NCBI RefSeq assembly: GCF_900637205.1
Contig: NZ_LR134355.1
Coordinates: forward strand, 4,836,001 to 4,900,000
Length of the DNA: 64,000 nt
Source of the DNA: Mycolicibacterium chitae
GTDB lineage: Bacteria; Actinomycetota; Actinomycetes; Mycobacteriales; Mycobacteriaceae
Direction of reading: 5' to 3'
In this document: piece by piece, positions 51,386 through 58,892 of the stretch
How the letters are laid out: each line of letters begins with the position of its first letter
How positions within the stretch are numbered: position 1 is the stretch's first letter
The notes under the pieces: generated by a model
The model's input: only the letters and a program-made list of their open reading frames with translations
What the model was told of the DNA's origin: nothing
The model's database searches: none
Made by a program: the position numbers and the translations under genes

Positions 51386-52200
51386 TGTCGGACTGCTACT
51401 ACGAACTTGTCGACGCCGACGGGACCCACGGGGAGCGGTTCGCGGCCACCGATCTGGTGCGCAGCACCTGGTCGGCCAGCATCCAGCACGGGGCGCCGGT
51501 GTCCGCGTTGTTGGCCCGCGCGCTGGAGCGCTGCGAACGGCGCGACGACACCCGGCTGACCCGCGTCGTGGTCGATCTGCTGGGCGGCGTCCCGGCCGAG
51601 GGCGACATCTGGGTGCGGTCGAAGGTGGAGCGGGCCGGCAAGCAGATCGAATTGGTCAGCGCCGAGATGCTGGGGCCCGGCAAGGACGGCACCCCGCGTC
51701 CGGTGGCGACCGCGACGGGCTGGCGCATGCAGACCCTCGACACCGATGCGCTGCGGCACGCGCCGGCCGGCCCGCTGCCGCCGCTGTCGGCGGCCAAAGC
51801 CCGTGACATGCGCAAGGATTGGGACCGCAACTACGTGCACAGCCTGGACTGGCGCTGGCTCACCAGCCCGCTGGACGACGGCCCCGGCGAGTCCTGGATC
51901 CGGCCGCTAGTGGACCTGGTGAAGGACGAGCAGCTGACGCCGCTGCAGCGGTTGTTCACCGTCGCCGATGACGCCAACGGGTTGGGCAACAAGCTGGACA
52001 TCCGCAAGTGGACGTTCATGAACACCGATCTGGCCGTGCACATTCACCGGATCCCCGAGGGTGAGTGGACCGGCATCCGCGCCGAGACCAGTTACGGCCC
52101 GGACGGAATCGGGGCGACGCTGGGCACGCTGTTCGACGAGCAGGGACCGGTGGGGGCCATTCAGCAGTCGGTGTTGGTGCGCCCGCGGCCCACCAGGTAA
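51385..52200 (+). CDS. thioesterase-like protein (TesB-like double hot-dog)
   Basis: A 271-residue protein of the acyl-CoA thioesterase-like group: GERFAATDLVRSTWSASIQHGAPVSALLARALERC resembles the N-terminal hot-dog of mycobacterial TesB-like proteins and IRKWTFMNTDLAVHIHRIPEGEWTGI the C-terminal one, with TDLAVHIHR in the position of the active strand. It is smaller in similarity to true TesB than the gene at 1593. The ATG at 51385 shares a base with the SMP-30 stop. It probably removes CoA from a pathway intermediate. Confidence 0.75.
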   Translation: MSDCYYELVDADGTHGERFAATDLVRSTWSASIQHGAPVSALLARALERCERRDDTRLTRVVVDLLGGVPAEGDIWVRSKVERAGKQIELVSAEMLGPGKDGTPRPVATATGWRMQTLDTDALRHAPAGPLPPLSAAKARDMRKDWDRNYVHSLDWRWLTSPLDDGPGESWIRPLVDLVKDEQLTPLQRLFTVADDANGLGNKLDIRKWTFMNTDLAVHIHRIPEGEWTGIRAETSYGPDGIGATLGTLFDEQGPVGAIQQSVLVRPRPTR

Positions 52201-52229
52201 GCGCGACACCTGCCCACCCCTCCCCCCAC

Positions 52230-52291
52230 CGCGAGCGTGCGAGTCCCCGGCCGACACGCCGCAGAATCTACGTGTTTTGCGCACGCTCGCG
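52230..52291. terminator. palindromic repeat, family A copy 3 (bidirectional terminator)
   Basis: CGCGAGCGTGCG (52230-52241) and CGCACGCTCGCG (52280-52291) are perfect 12-nt arms around a 38-nt loop containing GGCCGACACGCCG. It lies between convergent stops at 52200 and 52318 and is related to 147-213. Confidence 0.6.
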
Positions 52292-52317
52292 CTGGGGTGG
52301 CTCAGGGAAACTGGGTG

Positions 52318-52506
52318 TCAGGGGAAATAGAGCGCTCCGGCGGGGCATTCGGCAACGGCCTTTGCCATCCGCTCTCGATCGCTCTCGGGACGCTCGGGCT
52401 CGGTGATCACCACGTAACCCTCGTCCTGGACCTCGAAGACGTCCTCGGCGATGGTCTCGCAGATCCCGTGGCCCACACACTTGTTCAGGTCGACGGCGAT
52501 GCGCAT
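52318..52506 (-). CDS. His-variant ferredoxin, P450 redox partner
   Basis: A 62-residue ferredoxin. The cluster motif is CVGHGIC, later followed by CPAGAL, so the second cysteine of a CxxCxxC set is replaced by His, as in many mycobacterial ferredoxins placed beside P450 genes. Three cysteines suggest a 3Fe-4S cluster or a 4Fe-4S cluster with His or other ligand. It is 10 nt downstream of the P450 gene and probably passes electrons to it and perhaps to the two other P450s of the regulon. Confidence 0.9.
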   Translation of the reverse strand: MRIAVDLNKCVGHGICETIAEDVFEVQDEGYVVITEPERPESDRERMAKAVAECPAGALYFP

Positions 52507-52516
52507 ACCGGCCCCG

Positions 52517-53773
52517 CTACTGGATGTGCGCCGGCAGCCGCTTCACGCCGTGCACGAAGCTGCTGTACAGCAGGTCGGGTTCGCCGAACTCCACCCGCTT
52601 CAGCCGGGTCAACAACTCCCGGAACAGATGGCGCAGTTCGGTTTTCGCCAGCTGATTGCCCAGGCAGAAGTGCGGGCCCCCGCCGCCGAAGCCCACCTGC
52701 GGGTTCGGCGAGCGGGACAGGTCGAACTTGCCGGGGTTGTCGAACACCGCCTCGTCGCGGTTGGCCGAACAGTAGAACAGGCCCACCTTGTCGCCGGCCG
52801 AGATCAACTGCCCGCCCACCTCGACGTCCTCGGTGGCGAACCGCGCGAACTGCAGCACCGGCGTGGCCCACCGCACGAATTCCTCGGTGGCCAAACCGAT
52901 CCGGGCGTCGTAGTCCTCGAGCAGCCACTGCTTCTGCTCGGGGTTGGCCGCGAGCGCCATCATCGCGTGGGTGGTGGTCTGCTTGGTGGTGTCGTTGCCC
53001 GCCGAGGCCAGCAGGATCAGGAATGCGCCGATCTCCTCGTCGGTGAGCCGGTGCCCGTCCACCTCGGCGTTGACGATGCTGGTCATCAGGTCGTCGCCGG
53101 GGTTGGCCCGCCGGAACTTGGCCAGTTCGACCCCGGTGTTGGAGATCAGCATGATCTCGTTGATGGTGTCCATGGCGCGCTCCTCGAGCGTGCTGTACTC
53201 GTCGTCGCTCATGCTGAACAACTTCTCGGCGGCCGCGGCCAGCGCGGGCTGATCGGCCTTGGGCACCCCGAGCATGTCGGAGATGGTGGTCATCGGCAGC
53301 CGCGCCGAACACGCCTCGACGAAGTCGACGTCGCCGACCCCGACCAGGTCGTCGACGATCTTGACCGCGTTGGCGTGGATCTGCTCGTCGATGCGGCGCA
53401 GGTTGCGCGGGGTGAACGCCGAACTGATCAGCCGCCGGTAGGTGGTGTGCTGCGGCGGGTCCATCACCAGGAAGAAGGCCGCCACCTGCTGCATCTCGGC
53501 GGGCATCGGGTCCAGGGCCACGCCCCGCGCCGAGGTGAACAGCTCCGGATGCTGACTGGCGAAGACGATGTCCTCGCGCCGGGTCAGCGCCCAGAATCCG
53601 GGCTCTTCCAGGTCGAACAGGGTGGGCAGCGGCGGATGCCAGCTCAGCCCGTCGCCCTGGCGGAGGCGGGCGAACGTCTGGTCGCGCACGTCGAACGGTT
53701 GGCTCCAGAAGTCGTGCGAGGTGATGTCGTGCGAGCTGTACTCGCGGGCCTTCGGCGCGTCGGCGACCGTCAC
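52517..53773 (-). CDS. cytochrome P450 (operator-linked, with ferredoxin)
   Basis: A 418-residue P450. I-helix ASAGNDTTKQT, ExxR EEFVRW, haem loop FGGGGPHFCLG with Cys ligand, and C-terminal HGVKRLPAHIQ. The segment DPPQHTTYRRLISSAFTPRNLRRID and the sequence style resemble mycobacterial P450s acting on sterol or alkyl side chains. The GTG at 53773 with AGGAGGG 9 nt upstream is preferred over a frame opening at 53869, which would run through operator site 3. Co-transcribed with the downstream ferredoxin. Confidence 0.9.
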   Translation of the reverse strand: MTVADAPKAREYSSHDITSHDFWSQPFDVRDQTFARLRQGDGLSWHPPLPTLFDLEEPGFWALTRREDIVFASQHPELFTSARGVALDPMPAEMQQVAAFFLVMDPPQHTTYRRLISSAFTPRNLRRIDEQIHANAVKIVDDLVGVGDVDFVEACSARLPMTTISDMLGVPKADQPALAAAAEKLFSMSDDEYSTLEERAMDTINEIMLISNTGVELAKFRRANPGDDLMTSIVNAEVDGHRLTDEEIGAFLILLASAGNDTTKQTTTHAMMALAANPEQKQWLLEDYDARIGLATEEFVRWATPVLQFARFATEDVEVGGQLISAGDKVGLFYCSANRDEAVFDNPGKFDLSRSPNPQVGFGGGGPHFCLGNQLAKTELRHLFRELLTRLKRVEFGEPDLLYSSFVHGVKRLPAHIQ

Positions 53774-53824
53774 TGGATGTCTCCCTCCTGGCCGCGCGTC
53801 ACGGCGGCGACTCCAAAAAACAGC

Positions 53825-53850
53825 GTGACACTTTAGGGACGATTTGTAAA
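53825..53850. promoter_or_regulatory. proposed TetR regulon operator, site 3
   Basis: GTGACA (53825-53830), 14 nt, TGTAAA (53845-53850), 52 bp upstream of the P450 start at 53773. On the minus strand TAAAGT within the site could be a -10 element. Confidence 0.65.
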
Positions 53851-53913
53851 TATCGGGCACCCCGCTCATTGCCTCGCGCGCGCAGGCAATTTCGGCGACA
53901 CTGACCGAATCGT

Positions 53914-53939
53914 TTTACAACGGCACAGCAACTTGTAAC
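53914..53939. promoter_or_regulatory. proposed TetR regulon operator, site 4 (autoregulatory)
   Basis: TTTACA (53914-53919), 14 nt, TGTAAC (53934-53939). This is the most symmetric copy: TTACA and TGTAA are exact inverted repeats. It lies 54 bp upstream of the TetR start, 89 bp centre to centre from site 3 in the same intergenic region. Confidence 0.65.
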
Positions 53940-53993
53940 GTTAACGGGTGGCGGACACCGGCCCGCCACCAGCTACCGGCGAGGGGGTCACGG

Positions 53994-54542
53994 GTGAAGG
54001 AATCGACGCTGCCCGATCACGACGACCCCGCCGACGAACAGAACTCCTCGCGGCAGCGCATCCTGCACGCGACCGCCGAGGTGTTGGCCCGCAACGGGCA
54101 GACCAAGCTCAGCCTGTCCGAGGTGGCCGCCCAGGCCGGGGTGTCGCGCCCCACGCTGTACCGCTGGTTCGCCTCCAAGGACGACCTGCTCTCCGCCTTC
54201 GGCGCGTTCGAACAGCGGGGCTTCGACGCGGGCATCGCCGAGGCCACCGCGGGTCTGCGCGGCAGCGAGCGGCTCGATGCGGCGCTGCGCTACATCGTCT
54301 CGTTCCAGCGGTCGTACTCCGGGGTCCGCCTCATCGATGTCGAACCCGGCGCCGCGATCGCGCGGCTGGCCAGGGTCATCCCGGTCATGCGCTCGGGCCT
54401 CGAGCGCATGCTGCCCGGCCCCAACGGCGCCGAGAAGGCCGCCACGGCGGTGCGGGTCGCGGTGTCGCACTACATCGTTCGCAGCGACGACGCCGATCAG
54501 TTCCTCGCCCAACTGCGGCACGCGGTCGGCATCAAGCCTTGA
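53994..54542 (+). CDS. TetR family regulator, likely controller of the local regulon
   Basis: A 182-residue TetR protein. The helix-turn-helix is at about residues 38-62: KLSLSEVAAQAGVSRPTLYRWFASKDDLLSAF. The ligand domain is not recognised. GTG at 53994 is preceded by GAGGGGG. It lies among genes carrying the five KTKACA-N14-TGTAAM sites, one of them in its own promoter region, making it the best candidate to bind them. Its stop overlaps the convergent acyl-CoA dehydrogenase gene by 11 nt. The inducer may be a CoA ester or hydrophobic intermediate. Confidence 0.9.
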   Translation: MKESTLPDHDDPADEQNSSRQRILHATAEVLARNGQTKLSLSEVAAQAGVSRPTLYRWFASKDDLLSAFGAFEQRGFDAGIAEATAGLRGSERLDAALRYIVSFQRSYSGVRLIDVEPGAAIARLARVIPVMRSGLERMLPGPNGAEKAATAVRVAVSHYIVRSDDADQFLAQLRHAVGIKP

Positions 54543-55728
54543 CGCGCTGCGCCGGCGGCGAGTAGTTCGGCTTGCCCAGCCCGAGGGCGTGGGTGGCGAT
54601 CATGTTGCGGAACACCTCCAGCGTGCCGCCGTAGATCCCGGACGGTCCCGACAGCCGGAACACGTGCTCGGCGGCGCCGTCGTCCGCCGCCCCGGGCGTC
54701 TCCGCCGGTAGCAGACCGGCGGTGCCGAGAAGGTCCATCAACTCCGGGGCGATCTCGCGCATGGTGGCCACGATCGCGACGCGCCCGTACATCTCCGGGG
54801 CGCTCAGCGCGGCCTCCATGCGCGCGACGCTGCGACCGAGCCGGTATTGCACCGCCTCGTCATCGATCCGGCGAGCACCGTCCGGGCCCGTGGCGCCGAC
54901 GACGGCGGCCGTGCGGTCCACCGCCTCGGCCATCAGCAGCGCGTGTTCTGACATCATCGCGATCTTCTGCAGACCGTCCGAATCCTGTTCCATCACACCG
55001 TGTTCGGCGTCCAGTGCGACCCGCATCACGGTCCAGCCGCCGTTGATCTCGCCGATGCGGTAGCGGTCGTCGACCCGCACATCGCTGTAGTAGACGATGT
55101 TGGTGCGGTCGCCGTCGATGGTCCGCAGCCCCTGGATCTCGATGCCCGGGGTGTCCAGCGGCACCAGGAACATCGTCAGGCTCTGATGTTTGGGCGCCTC
55201 GGGCGCGGTGTTCGTCAACAGGAACACGAACTGCGCGTTGTGCGCGTTGGAGGTGAACATCTTGGCGCCATTGATGATCCAACCGTCGCCATCGCGCACC
55301 GCACGCGTCTTGCAGGTGGCCACGTCGGAGCCGCCGTCGGGTTCGGTGTAGCCCAGGCACAGCCGGATGTGACCGGACAGGACGCCGGGCATGACCTCTC
55401 GAGCCAGTTGGTCGTCGGCGAACTTGGCCACCACGTGGGCCACCATGGCCGTGGTGCCCCAGTGGAACCACGGCGTGTGCGCGCGGCCGATCTCCAACTC
55501 CCACATCCGGCGGCGCAGTCGACTGAAGCCGCCGGCGCTCTCGTCGTTGAAGTCGGCGGCCAGCAGGCCCCGCTCGCCGAGGCCCAGATGGACGGTCTCG
55601 TCGAAGTTCTCGCCGGTCTCCCGGTCCCGACGGATAACCTCATCGGTGACGAGTTCGGCCAGACAGGCCCGCAGGTCGTCCTGGAACGCCTGATCGTCCT
55701 GCGACAGCGTGACGCGCGAGAAGTCCAC
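54532..55728 (-). CDS. acyl-CoA dehydrogenase (operator-linked)
   Basis: A 398-residue FAD-dependent acyl-CoA dehydrogenase. LCLGYTEPDGGSDVATCKTRAVRDGDGWIINGAKMFTSNAHNA is the FAD/substrate core, and SGPSGIYGGTLEVFRNMIATHALGLGKP the C-terminal helix. In that motif the usual Tyr-Glu-Gly-Thr reads Tyr-Gly-Gly-Thr, so the catalytic base must lie elsewhere, as in several mycobacterial FadEs. The GTG at 55728 lies only 9 bp from operator site 5, so the mRNA may have almost no leader. It would desaturate a CoA ester from the ring-opening steps. Confidence 0.9.
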   Translation of the reverse strand: MDFSRVTLSQDDQAFQDDLRACLAELVTDEVIRRDRETGENFDETVHLGLGERGLLAADFNDESAGGFSRLRRRMWELEIGRAHTPWFHWGTTAMVAHVVAKFADDQLAREVMPGVLSGHIRLCLGYTEPDGGSDVATCKTRAVRDGDGWIINGAKMFTSNAHNAQFVFLLTNTAPEAPKHQSLTMFLVPLDTPGIEIQGLRTIDGDRTNIVYYSDVRVDDRYRIGEINGGWTVMRVALDAEHGVMEQDSDGLQKIAMMSEHALLMAEAVDRTAAVVGATGPDGARRIDDEAVQYRLGRSVARMEAALSAPEMYGRVAIVATMREIAPELMDLLGTAGLLPAETPGAADDGAAEHVFRLSGPSGIYGGTLEVFRNMIATHALGLGKPNYSPPAQRVKA

Positions 55729-55737
55729 TCAGCGAGC

Positions 55738-55763
55738 GTGACAGTATTTGCCCAAATTGTAAA
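55738..55763. promoter_or_regulatory. proposed TetR regulon operator, site 5
   Basis: GTGACA (55738-55743), 14 nt, TGTAAA (55758-55763), between the acyl-CoA dehydrogenase gene (start 55728, -) and the DUF427 gene (+). On the minus strand TACTGT inside the site could be the -10 of a very short-leader promoter. Confidence 0.65.
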
Positions 55764-55771
55764 GACCGCGT

Positions 55772-55777
55772 TAGGCT
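55772..55777 (+). promoter_or_regulatory. -10 element upstream of a 13-codon leader ORF
   Basis: TAGGCT ends 7 nt before a GTG at 55785, the spacing of mycobacterial leaderless transcripts. The GTG opens a short ORF that ends on the DUF427 start. Confidence 0.45.
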
Positions 55778-55784
55778 TGCGCCC

Positions 55785-55826
55785 GTGACAGACGGAGCCC
55801 TGATACGCCCGGACGGTCGGCGATGA
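55785..55826 (+). CDS. 13-residue leader peptide overlapping DUF427 start
   Basis: GTG at 55785 opens 13 codons (MTDGALIRPDGRR) that stop at TGA 55824-55826. The stop overlaps the ATG of the DUF427 gene at 55823 in an ATGA junction. A -10 element lies 7 nt upstream, so this may be a leaderless upstream ORF coupled to DUF427 translation. Too short for coding statistics. Confidence 0.35.
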   Translation: MTDGALIRPDGRR

Positions 55827-56500
55827 GCCTGGTTGCCGGGCGCGGCCCGTTCGGCAGCGATCCGGCGGGCTGGTTCTCCGCCCCGGTCCCCGCCGACGTC
55901 GTCTTCGTCGAACCGCACCCGCGCCGCGTGCGGGCGCTGCTCGGCGAGACCGCCGTGATCGACACCGAGGATGTGTTGCTGGTGCACCGGCTGGGCCGGC
56001 CGCTGAGCTACGCCTTCCCGGCGGCCGAGATCGCCGATCTGCCTTGCGAACCCGTCGCCGAGGCCCCGGGCTACGTCACGGTGCCGTGGGACGCCGTCGA
56101 CGGTTGGTTCGAGGAGGGCCGCCGGCTGGTGCACTACCCGCCCAACCCGTACCACCGCGTCGACTGCCGCCCCACCCAGCGGGGTCTGCGCGTCAGCGTC
56201 GGCGATACGACGCTGGTGGACACCACCGACACCGTCATCGTGTTCGAGACGTCCCTGGAACCCCGGCTCTACGTCGACCCCGCGGCGGTGCGCACGGACC
56301 TGCTGCACCGCACCGAGACCACCAGCTACTGCAACTACAAGGGGTACGCGACGTACTGGGGCGTCACCCTCGCCGACGGCACCACCGTCGAGGACATCGC
56401 GTGGAGCTACGACGACCCGCTGCCGGAGTCGCTGCCCATCAAGGGCTTCCTGAGCTTCGACGCCGAGCGGGTGCAACTGCTCGCCGAGCTGCCGGCCTAG
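55823..56500 (+). CDS. DUF427 domain protein (tandem domains)
   Basis: A 225-residue protein with two DUF427 domains. Residues about 25-105 (VEPHPRRVRALLGETAVIDTEDVLLVHRLGRPLSYAFP) and about 120-215 (RVSVGDTTLVDTTDTVIVFE, then HRTETTSYCNYKGYATYWGV) repeat the same pattern; the TxTxCxxKGxAxYW stretch is the family signature. The function of DUF427 is unknown. It is divergent from the acyl-CoA dehydrogenase gene across operator site 5, so it may belong to the regulon. Confidence 0.85.
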   Translation: MSLVAGRGPFGSDPAGWFSAPVPADVVFVEPHPRRVRALLGETAVIDTEDVLLVHRLGRPLSYAFPAAEIADLPCEPVAEAPGYVTVPWDAVDGWFEEGRRLVHYPPNPYHRVDCRPTQRGLRVSVGDTTLVDTTDTVIVFETSLEPRLYVDPAAVRTDLLHRTETTSYCNYKGYATYWGVTLADGTTVEDIAWSYDDPLPESLPIKGFLSFDAERVQLLAELPA

Positions 56501-56554
56501 TCCCCGGGTGTGTCGAACGCATCGGGACCGCGGCCCCGGTGTTGAGATGAGGGG

Positions 56555-57565
56555 GTGTCGACGGCCGAGCCCACCGAGACCCGCATCCGGGGACGGGTGT
56601 GGCGCGGCGGCGAGGCCCAACCGGACTTCGACTTCGAGGCGGTCTCGGACTATCTGCGCGACGAGGACACGCTGGTGTGGGTCGATCTGTTCGATCCCGA
56701 CCACGAAACCCTGAAGGACCTCGCCGACGAGCTCGGGCTGAACATCTGGGCCGTCGAGGACGCCGTGGCCCCGGCCGAGCGGGTCAAGGCGCGGCTGGAC
56801 GCCACCCACACCTTCTTCACCGTCTACGCCGTCGACATCGTCGCCGAACCCGACGATCCCACCCGGATGGTGCTGACCAAGCACCGGATCTCGGCGTTCG
56901 TGCTGCCGCAGGCGTTGGTGACGGTGCGCCTGCAGCCGCACTTCGAGATCGAGCAGGTGCTGCGCCGCTGGGACGACCTCGGCGGGCAGCGCCACGGCCC
57001 GGGCGCCCTGGTGCACGGCCTGCTCGACGTGGTGGTCGACGGGCACTTCGCGGCGGTCCAGGTGCTCGACGACGGCATCGAAAGCCTCGAAGACCTGCTG
57101 TTCGACCCGCCCACCAAGATGCCGCACCTGCAGCGCCGCACCTACCAGCTGCGCAAGATCCTCGTCGACCTGCGCCGCGTGGTGCTGCCCATGCGGGAGG
57201 TGATCAACACCATCCAGCACCACCGGATCGACCAGCACCGCGCGCCCGAACTCGACCCGCTCTACGCCGACCTCTACGACCACGTGCTGCGGGTCACCGA
57301 GTGGACCGAATCGCTGCGGGACATGGTCACCACGGTGTTCGAGACCAACCTGTCCCTGCAGGATGCGCGGCTGAACGCGGTGATGAAGAAGCTCACCGGG
57401 TGGGCCGCGATCATCGCCGTCCCGACCGCGATCACCGGCTTCTACGGACAGAACGTGCCGTATCCGGGCTCGGAGACCTTCGGCGGGTTCCTCGTCAGCA
57501 CCGGCGCCATCGTGGTGATGAGCGTGATCCTGTTCGTCATGTTCAAACGACGGGATTGGTTGTGA
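56555..57565 (+). CDS. CorA-like Mg2+/divalent cation transporter
   Basis: A 336-residue protein of the CorA family: a long cytoplasmic N-terminal domain (LVWVDLFDPDHETLKDLADELGLNIWAVEDAV) with coiled helices, then two C-terminal membrane segments. The selectivity motif after the first membrane helix, normally YGMN, reads FYGQNVPYP, and the protein ends FKRRDWL as usual. The Met-to-Gln change could alter ion choice, as GIN does in ZntB. GTG start with GAGGGG upstream. Monocistronic as far as can be seen. Confidence 0.87.
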   Translation: MSTAEPTETRIRGRVWRGGEAQPDFDFEAVSDYLRDEDTLVWVDLFDPDHETLKDLADELGLNIWAVEDAVAPAERVKARLDATHTFFTVYAVDIVAEPDDPTRMVLTKHRISAFVLPQALVTVRLQPHFEIEQVLRRWDDLGGQRHGPGALVHGLLDVVVDGHFAAVQVLDDGIESLEDLLFDPPTKMPHLQRRTYQLRKILVDLRRVVLPMREVINTIQHHRIDQHRAPELDPLYADLYDHVLRVTEWTESLRDMVTTVFETNLSLQDARLNAVMKKLTGWAAIIAVPTAITGFYGQNVPYPGSETFGGFLVSTGAIVVMSVILFVMFKRRDWL

Positions 57566-57732
57566 TTTCAATTGCCCCGGCCATCCCGACCCCCGCGGCG
57601 CTGCCCCGGCCCCGGCGCGCGCCCCGCGCGCACACCATCTGTAACAAAGCGGCGATGATCAGCGACTTTCCTCAGTAGTACCGCCGGTTCACTACGATCG
57701 GTGATTCCGGGGATGACGAAAGGATGACCACC

Positions 57733-58488
57733 GTGCGGCAGGCATTCGGTTACGTCTTGGCTTTGCTGGGGGTTGTGACGCTCACCCAGACGGCGTGGGC
57801 CGCCGTCGGCACCGCGGCCGTGCCCACCCCGACCGCCGACGTGAGCGTCGTCGACGTGCAACCGCGGATGGGCTCGCAGGTGGGCGTCGCGCATCCGATC
57901 GTGGTCACGTTCGGCGAACCCGTCGCCGACCGCGCCCGCGCCGAGCGCTCCATCCGCGTCGTGTCGCCGGCCGCGGTCACCGGCGAGTACGACTGGATCA
58001 GCCCCAACACCGTGCATTTCGTGCCCGATGACCTGTGGCCCGCACACTCCGAGATCAAGCTGCTGGCCGGCGGCATGCCGATGAGCTTCCGCACCGGCGC
58101 CGCAGTGACGGCCGTCGCCGACATCTCCGCCTACACGTTCACGGTCAGCATCGACGGCGAGGTCGTGCGCCAGATGCCGGCCTCGATGGGCAAGTCCAAG
58201 TTCCCGACGCCGCAGGGCCGGTTCACCGTCCTGGGTAAGGAGAACCCGGTGGTGATGGATTCCCGCACCATCGGCATCCCGCTGGACGACCCCGAGGGCT
58301 ACAAGCTCACGGTCAACCACGCCGTGCGCATCACCTGGGGCGGGGTCTACATCCACTCCGCGCCGTGGTCGGTCGGCTCGCAGGGCTACGCCAACGTCAG
58401 CCACGGCTGCATCAACCTCAGCCCCGACAACGCCGCCTGGTACTACAACAACGTCGGCATCGGCGACCTGGTCACCGTGCAGGCCTGA
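57733..58488 (+). CDS. L,D-transpeptidase (LdtMt1-like)
   Basis: A 251-residue secreted peptidoglycan cross-linking enzyme that makes 3-3 bonds. An N-terminal signal (FGYVLALLGVVTLTQTAWA) is followed by one Ig-like domain (about 40-115) and a YkuD domain (about 125-251) with HSAPW and SHGCINLSPDNAAWYY, which carries the catalytic His and Cys. There is no lipobox. The GTG at 57733 is preferred because AAAGG lies 9 nt upstream, whereas it touches the ATG at 57724. The length equals that of M. tuberculosis LdtMt1 (251 residues). Carbapenem-sensitive cross-linking is a family property. Confidence 0.88.
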   Translation: MRQAFGYVLALLGVVTLTQTAWAAVGTAAVPTPTADVSVVDVQPRMGSQVGVAHPIVVTFGEPVADRARAERSIRVVSPAAVTGEYDWISPNTVHFVPDDLWPAHSEIKLLAGGMPMSFRTGAAVTAVADISAYTFTVSIDGEVVRQMPASMGKSKFPTPQGRFTVLGKENPVVMDSRTIGIPLDDPEGYKLTVNHAVRITWGGVYIHSAPWSVGSQGYANVSHGCINLSPDNAAWYYNNVGIGDLVTVQA

Positions 58489-58533
58489 GGCCGCGACGGT
58501 TTGGCCGGGCTGCCCTACGGGCACTCGGCAAGG

Positions 58534-58881
58534 GTGCAACCGAACAACGATGACGCACCCGACGAGAACATGCTCGAACAGTCCGAGAGCCTGGATTCGG
58601 ACCTGGTCCGCAACGACGACGGCGACGAGGTCGCCGATCCACCCGAGAAGTGGATCCCCGCGGACGACCACCGGACCCTCGATCAGCGGATCGCCGAGGA
58701 AGAGCCCGACGTCGCGCCGGGCGACATCGACCCGGGTGATGCCTCCGCGCGCCGGGGGCCGGTGACCACCGTTTCCGATGACGAACTCGACCGGATGACG
58801 CCGGAACGGCACGGCCGCGACGCCGGTCAGGTCGACGGCACCCCCGAAGACGGCGACTCGTACTACACCATCGTCGAATAG
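58534..58881 (+). CDS. DUF5709 family acidic protein
   Basis: A 115-residue very acidic protein with LEQSESLDSDLV, DDHRTLDQRIAEEEPDV and GDSYYTIVE, matching DUF5709, a small actinobacterial family of unknown role. It is probably cytoplasmic and disordered. Starts possible are GTG at 58534 (CGGCAAGG upstream) or TTG at 58501. It lies between the L,D-transpeptidase and the M42 peptidase genes, 11 nt from the latter. Confidence 0.75.
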   Translation: MQPNNDDAPDENMLEQSESLDSDLVRNDDGDEVADPPEKWIPADDHRTLDQRIAEEEPDVAPGDIDPGDASARRGPVTTVSDDELDRMTPERHGRDAGQVDGTPEDGDSYYTIVE

Positions 58882-58892
58882 GGGCCGCGGCG

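Noticed and set aside
55640..57571. 643-residue minus-strand open frame opposite DUF427 and corA
   Set aside because: Low-complexity, His/Gly/Asp-rich shadow translation. Both plus-strand genes show family motifs.
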